Assembly (NCBI GenBank): GCA_947631675.1
Contig: CANRMG010000032.1
Span: 1-13,228 of the forward strand
Reading direction: 5' to 3'
DNA: 13,228 bases
From: an uncultured Oscillospiraceae bacterium
GTDB taxonomy: Bacteria; Bacillota_A; Clostridia; Oscillospirales; Oscillospiraceae
A program made the position numbers and the translations under genes. Shown here one piece after another: positions 12,750-13,228 of the stretch. How positions within the stretch are numbered: the stretch's first letter is position 1; each line of letters starts with the position of its first letter. The notes beneath the pieces are model-generated. The model had not been told where the DNA came from. It ran no database searches and was given only the letters and a program-made list of their open reading frames with translations.

Positions 12750-13228
12750 TCAGTAGCCGTTATACAGGACGCTTATATCCTCCTGCTGGATCGCCTTGGC
12801 CCCCTCCTTCACGGACCGGCCGTAGGGGAAGGCAATATAGTCCGTATCCATATCCAGGCCGCCGGCGATCCGGGTGGACCAGCTGTCGCCGCCCGCGGTG
12901 GTCAGGTACCGCTTCTCCAGAAGGCCGTTTTCGTCCATGGCATAGACGTAGCTGCGGCCGTTCTCCCGGCGGACGAACATGTTGTCCAGCTCGAAGTAGG
13001 ACCCGTTCTCGCCGTTTTCCCGCAGCTTCTCCGCCGGGGAATAGTACACGCTCACGCCGTAGCCCTCCCGCAGGTCCGCGTCCTCGCTGATCTCGATGGT
13101 GAAGGGATAGGTGGACACGTTGCTGTTGCCGGAGTCATAGTAGTAGTTGGCGTAGTCGTTCTCCCCCGCGGGGTACTGGGACACCTCCGTGATGGTGCCA
13201 TCCAGGGTGGCGCCGTTGCGGTAATCCT
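12750..13228 (-). CDS. HlyD-family periplasmic adaptor / membrane fusion protein, C-terminal part (runs off right edge)
   Basis: The frame is open from base 13228 to a TGA at 12750-12752, giving 158 visible residues; the start is outside the window. The in-frame GTG at 13184 is inside the domain and not a real start, since coding continues without a stop above it (DYRNGATLDGTITEV). The segment resembles the beta-barrel and membrane-proximal end of export adaptors, for example the YFELDNMFVRRENGRSYVYA stretch, where the family usually reads 'ALFVRDGKSYVYV', and a terminal LYNGY. Such proteins couple a MacB-type permease to the cell envelope. The neighbour 14 bases downstream is exactly such a permease. 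No ATPase gene lies between them; it would have to be to the right or elsewhere. Confidence 0.8.
   Translation of the reverse strand, partial: DYRNGATLDGTITEVSQYPAGENDYANYYYDSGNSNVSTYPFTIEISEDADLREGYGVSVYYSPAEKLRENGENGSYFELDNMFVRRENGRSYVYAMDENGLLEKRYLTTAGGDSWSTRIAGGLDMDTDYIAFPYGRSVKEGAKAIQQEDISVLYNGY

Noticed and set aside
1..13228. CRISPR array, rRNA, insertion sequence, phage genes or replication origin
   Set aside because: No regularly spaced repeats, transposase or integrase motifs, rRNA-like stretches or DnaA-box clusters were seen on either strand.

Overview
The coding style (GCC, CTG, GGC and CGG codons, strong AGGAGG-type ribosome binding sites, SigA-like promoters, short intergenic gaps) and the gene set (DegV, DAG-kinase-like lipid kinase, PqqD-like protein beside an OPT transporter, formate/nitrite channel, LysA, HlyD/MacB-type export) suggest a GC-rich anaerobic member of the Bacillota, probably Clostridia/Oscillospirales of gut type. 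This is inferred from gene content and protein flavour only; there is no rRNA in the window.

Left part (1-2840). A truncated L-fucose isomerase-family gene leaves the window on the minus strand from a near-consensus promoter. Divergent from it is a patch of different codon style (about 545-2640). It carries a decayed OPT-family oligopeptide transporter (large internal deletion, 1-nt frameshift, in-frame UGA) overlapping an intact PqqD-like gene, closed by a perfect 18-bp inverted-repeat terminator. A tRNA-Pro(UGG) with its own promoter follows on the minus strand.

Middle part (2840-7410). Three minus-strand genes each have a recognisable promoter: degV, an XRE regulator with four membrane helices, and a diacylglycerol-kinase-family lipid kinase. 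A divergent regulatory region follows. It holds a 38-aa small protein gene, a TTGACA-17-TATAGT promoter whose -10 box lies inside a perfect palindrome, and a structured leader RNA ahead of a YhhQ/VUT queuosine-precursor transporter. The leader can be drawn as a preQ1-type pseudoknot, so this transporter may be under both repressor and riboswitch control. A formate/nitrite-type channel is convergent with it.

Right part (7560-13228). lysA overlaps a class I glutamine-amidotransferase-like gene by ATGA. That second protein has an internal 11-residue tandem duplication and lacks the usual catalytic His. Next comes an AT-rich type II restriction-modification cassette (beta-class DPPY methyltransferase coupled by TAATG to a PD-(D/E)XK-like endonuclease). 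It abuts, and seems to replace, the 3' tip of a MacB-like permease gene, which sits directly downstream of a membrane-fusion protein gene running off the right edge. No integrase, transposase, IS or CRISPR array was seen. No stretch over 300 bases lacks a gene.
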